Assembly (NCBI GenBank): GCA_030634605.1 | Contig: DAOWAK010000087.1 | Location: 1 to 6,018 of the forward strand | Length of the DNA stretch: 6,018 nucleotides | Origin: Sedimentisphaerales bacterium | GTDB lineage: Bacteria; Planctomycetota; Phycisphaerae; Sedimentisphaerales; SM23-30 | Direction of reading: 5' to 3' | Shown: positions 5,403 to 6,018 of the stretch, one piece after another | Layout: every line of letters starts with the position of its first letter | Position numbering within the stretch: position 1 is the first letter of the stretch | Notes under the pieces: model-generated | Databases searched by the model: none | Seen by the model: the letters and a program-made list of their open reading frames with translations, nothing else | What the model was told of the DNA's origin: nothing | Made by a program: the position numbers and the translations under genes

Positions 5403-6018
5403 ATGGATTTGTTTGCGGAAACAGAACAGCGAAATTTATGGTCGGCAAAACCGTTGGCGGTCAGGATGCGTCCGCGGAATCTGGAAGAGTTTGTCGGACA
5501 GCGGGATTTTATCGGTCCCGGCAAACTGTTGTGGCGGATGCTCAAGGCAAACCGGTTGACCAGCTTGATATTTTACGGACCGCCGGGGACCGGCAAGACC
5601 GCTCTGGCGCATGTGATTGCCCGGCTGGGTTCGGCGGAATTTGTCCCCGCCAACGCGGCAACCGTCGGGGTGGCGCAAATTCGTAAGATTCTCGCTGCCG
5701 CCCAGGACCGCCTGGCAACCGGGCAGGAAAAGACCGTGCTGTTTTTGGATGAGATTCATCGTTTTAGTAAGTCGCAACAGGATGTTTTGCTCAACGATGT
5801 CGAGCACGGCACGGTAATTCTGATCGGGGCGACAACGGAAAATCCGTTTTTCTCGGTGAATTCCGCCTTGGTTTCGCGGAGCACGATATTTGAGTTTAAG
5901 CCTTTGAGCCTGGGGGATGTTGCGGGGCTTTTGAAGAGGGCGGCGGCGGATAAAGAGCGCGGGCTGGGGGAATATAAAGTAACCCTGACCGGAGAAGCGA
6001 TGGAATATCTGGCCCTGA
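5403..6018 (+). CDS. rarA: Replication-associated recombination protein A, AAA+ ATPase (3' end outside window)
   Basis: RarA (MgsA, the bacterial WRNIP1/Mgs1 homologue) is a clamp-loader-like AAA+ ATPase that acts at stalled replication forks and DNA ends. The first 205 residues are present, about half the usual length of some 440. The start MDLF, then PLAVRMRPRNLEEFVGQ (17-33), is characteristic. Walker A is GPPGTGKT (59-66), Walker B is LFLDEIHR (113-120), sensor 1 lies in GATTENP (142-148), and SALVSRS (154-160) holds the arginine-finger position (Arg159). These motifs are intact, so the ATPase looks functional. The helical and C-terminal oligomerisation domains lie beyond the window. The residues after the second strand read VPANAATVGVAQIR where many homologues have a Ser-Ala-Val...GV form, a modest variation. 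It is divergent from glmS. No clear promoter was found next to it, and a terminator-like hairpin lies about 65 nt upstream of its start. Confidence 0.95.
   Translation, partial: MDLFAETEQRNLWSAKPLAVRMRPRNLEEFVGQRDFIGPGKLLWRMLKANRLTSLIFYGPPGTGKTALAHVIARLGSAEFVPANAATVGVAQIRKILAAAQDRLATGQEKTVLFLDEIHRFSKSQQDVLLNDVEHGTVILIGATTENPFFSVNSALVSRSTIFEFKPLSLGDVAGLLKRAAADKERGLGEYKVTLTGEAMEYLAL

Overview
The window is a stretch of bacterial chromosome with roughly balanced base composition and ordinary gene density. It shows no insertion sequence, phage gene, CRISPR array, tRNA or rRNA. The recognisable genes are glmS (complete), rarA/mgsA (5' part), a CBM9-like protein and a Wzz/BY-kinase-like membrane protein. 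The set fits a Gram-negative-type bacterium. Degenerate exopolysaccharide-kinase homologues and cytosolic-looking CBM9-like proteins next to housekeeping genes recall Planctomycetota (perhaps Phycisphaerae), but this assignment is a low-confidence inference and not a sequence match.

Layout: a 38-residue C-terminal fragment of an unrecognised plus-strand gene ends at 118. It converges on a block of four minus-strand genes: CBM9-like (245-904), a two-membrane-helix protein with a degenerate BY-kinase/ParA-like cytosolic domain (975-2282), a largely disordered hypothetical protein (2309-3112), and glmS (3263-5200). A divergent intergenic region (5201-5402) separates glmS from plus-strand rarA, which runs off the right edge at 6018. 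That region carries a terminator-like hairpin pointing toward rarA with no plus-strand gene before it.

Transcription (inferred): glmS is read leftward from the divergent region. A good sigma-70-type promoter (TTGAAT-17-TATAAT) overlaps the glmS stop codon and would start a separate transcript for the disordered protein and the membrane pseudokinase, which are only 26 nt apart. The CBM9-like gene has a perfect -10 box and a strong ribosome site of its own, so it may be transcribed both by read-through and independently.

The most interesting item is the pair at 975-3112. The membrane protein keeps the overall BY-kinase (CpsD/Wzc C-terminal) fold signature, but the Walker A lysine, Walker B aspartate and C-terminal tyrosine cluster are all missing, and its periplasmic loop is short. 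Its partner is a long, low-complexity, charged protein with conserved-looking ends. Together they look like a non-catalytic derivative of a polysaccharide co-polymerase/kinase system, with function unknown. GlmS makes glucosamine-6-phosphate, the precursor of peptidoglycan and amino-sugar polymers. That gives a loose cell-envelope theme, but no glycosyltransferase or polymerase is visible here.
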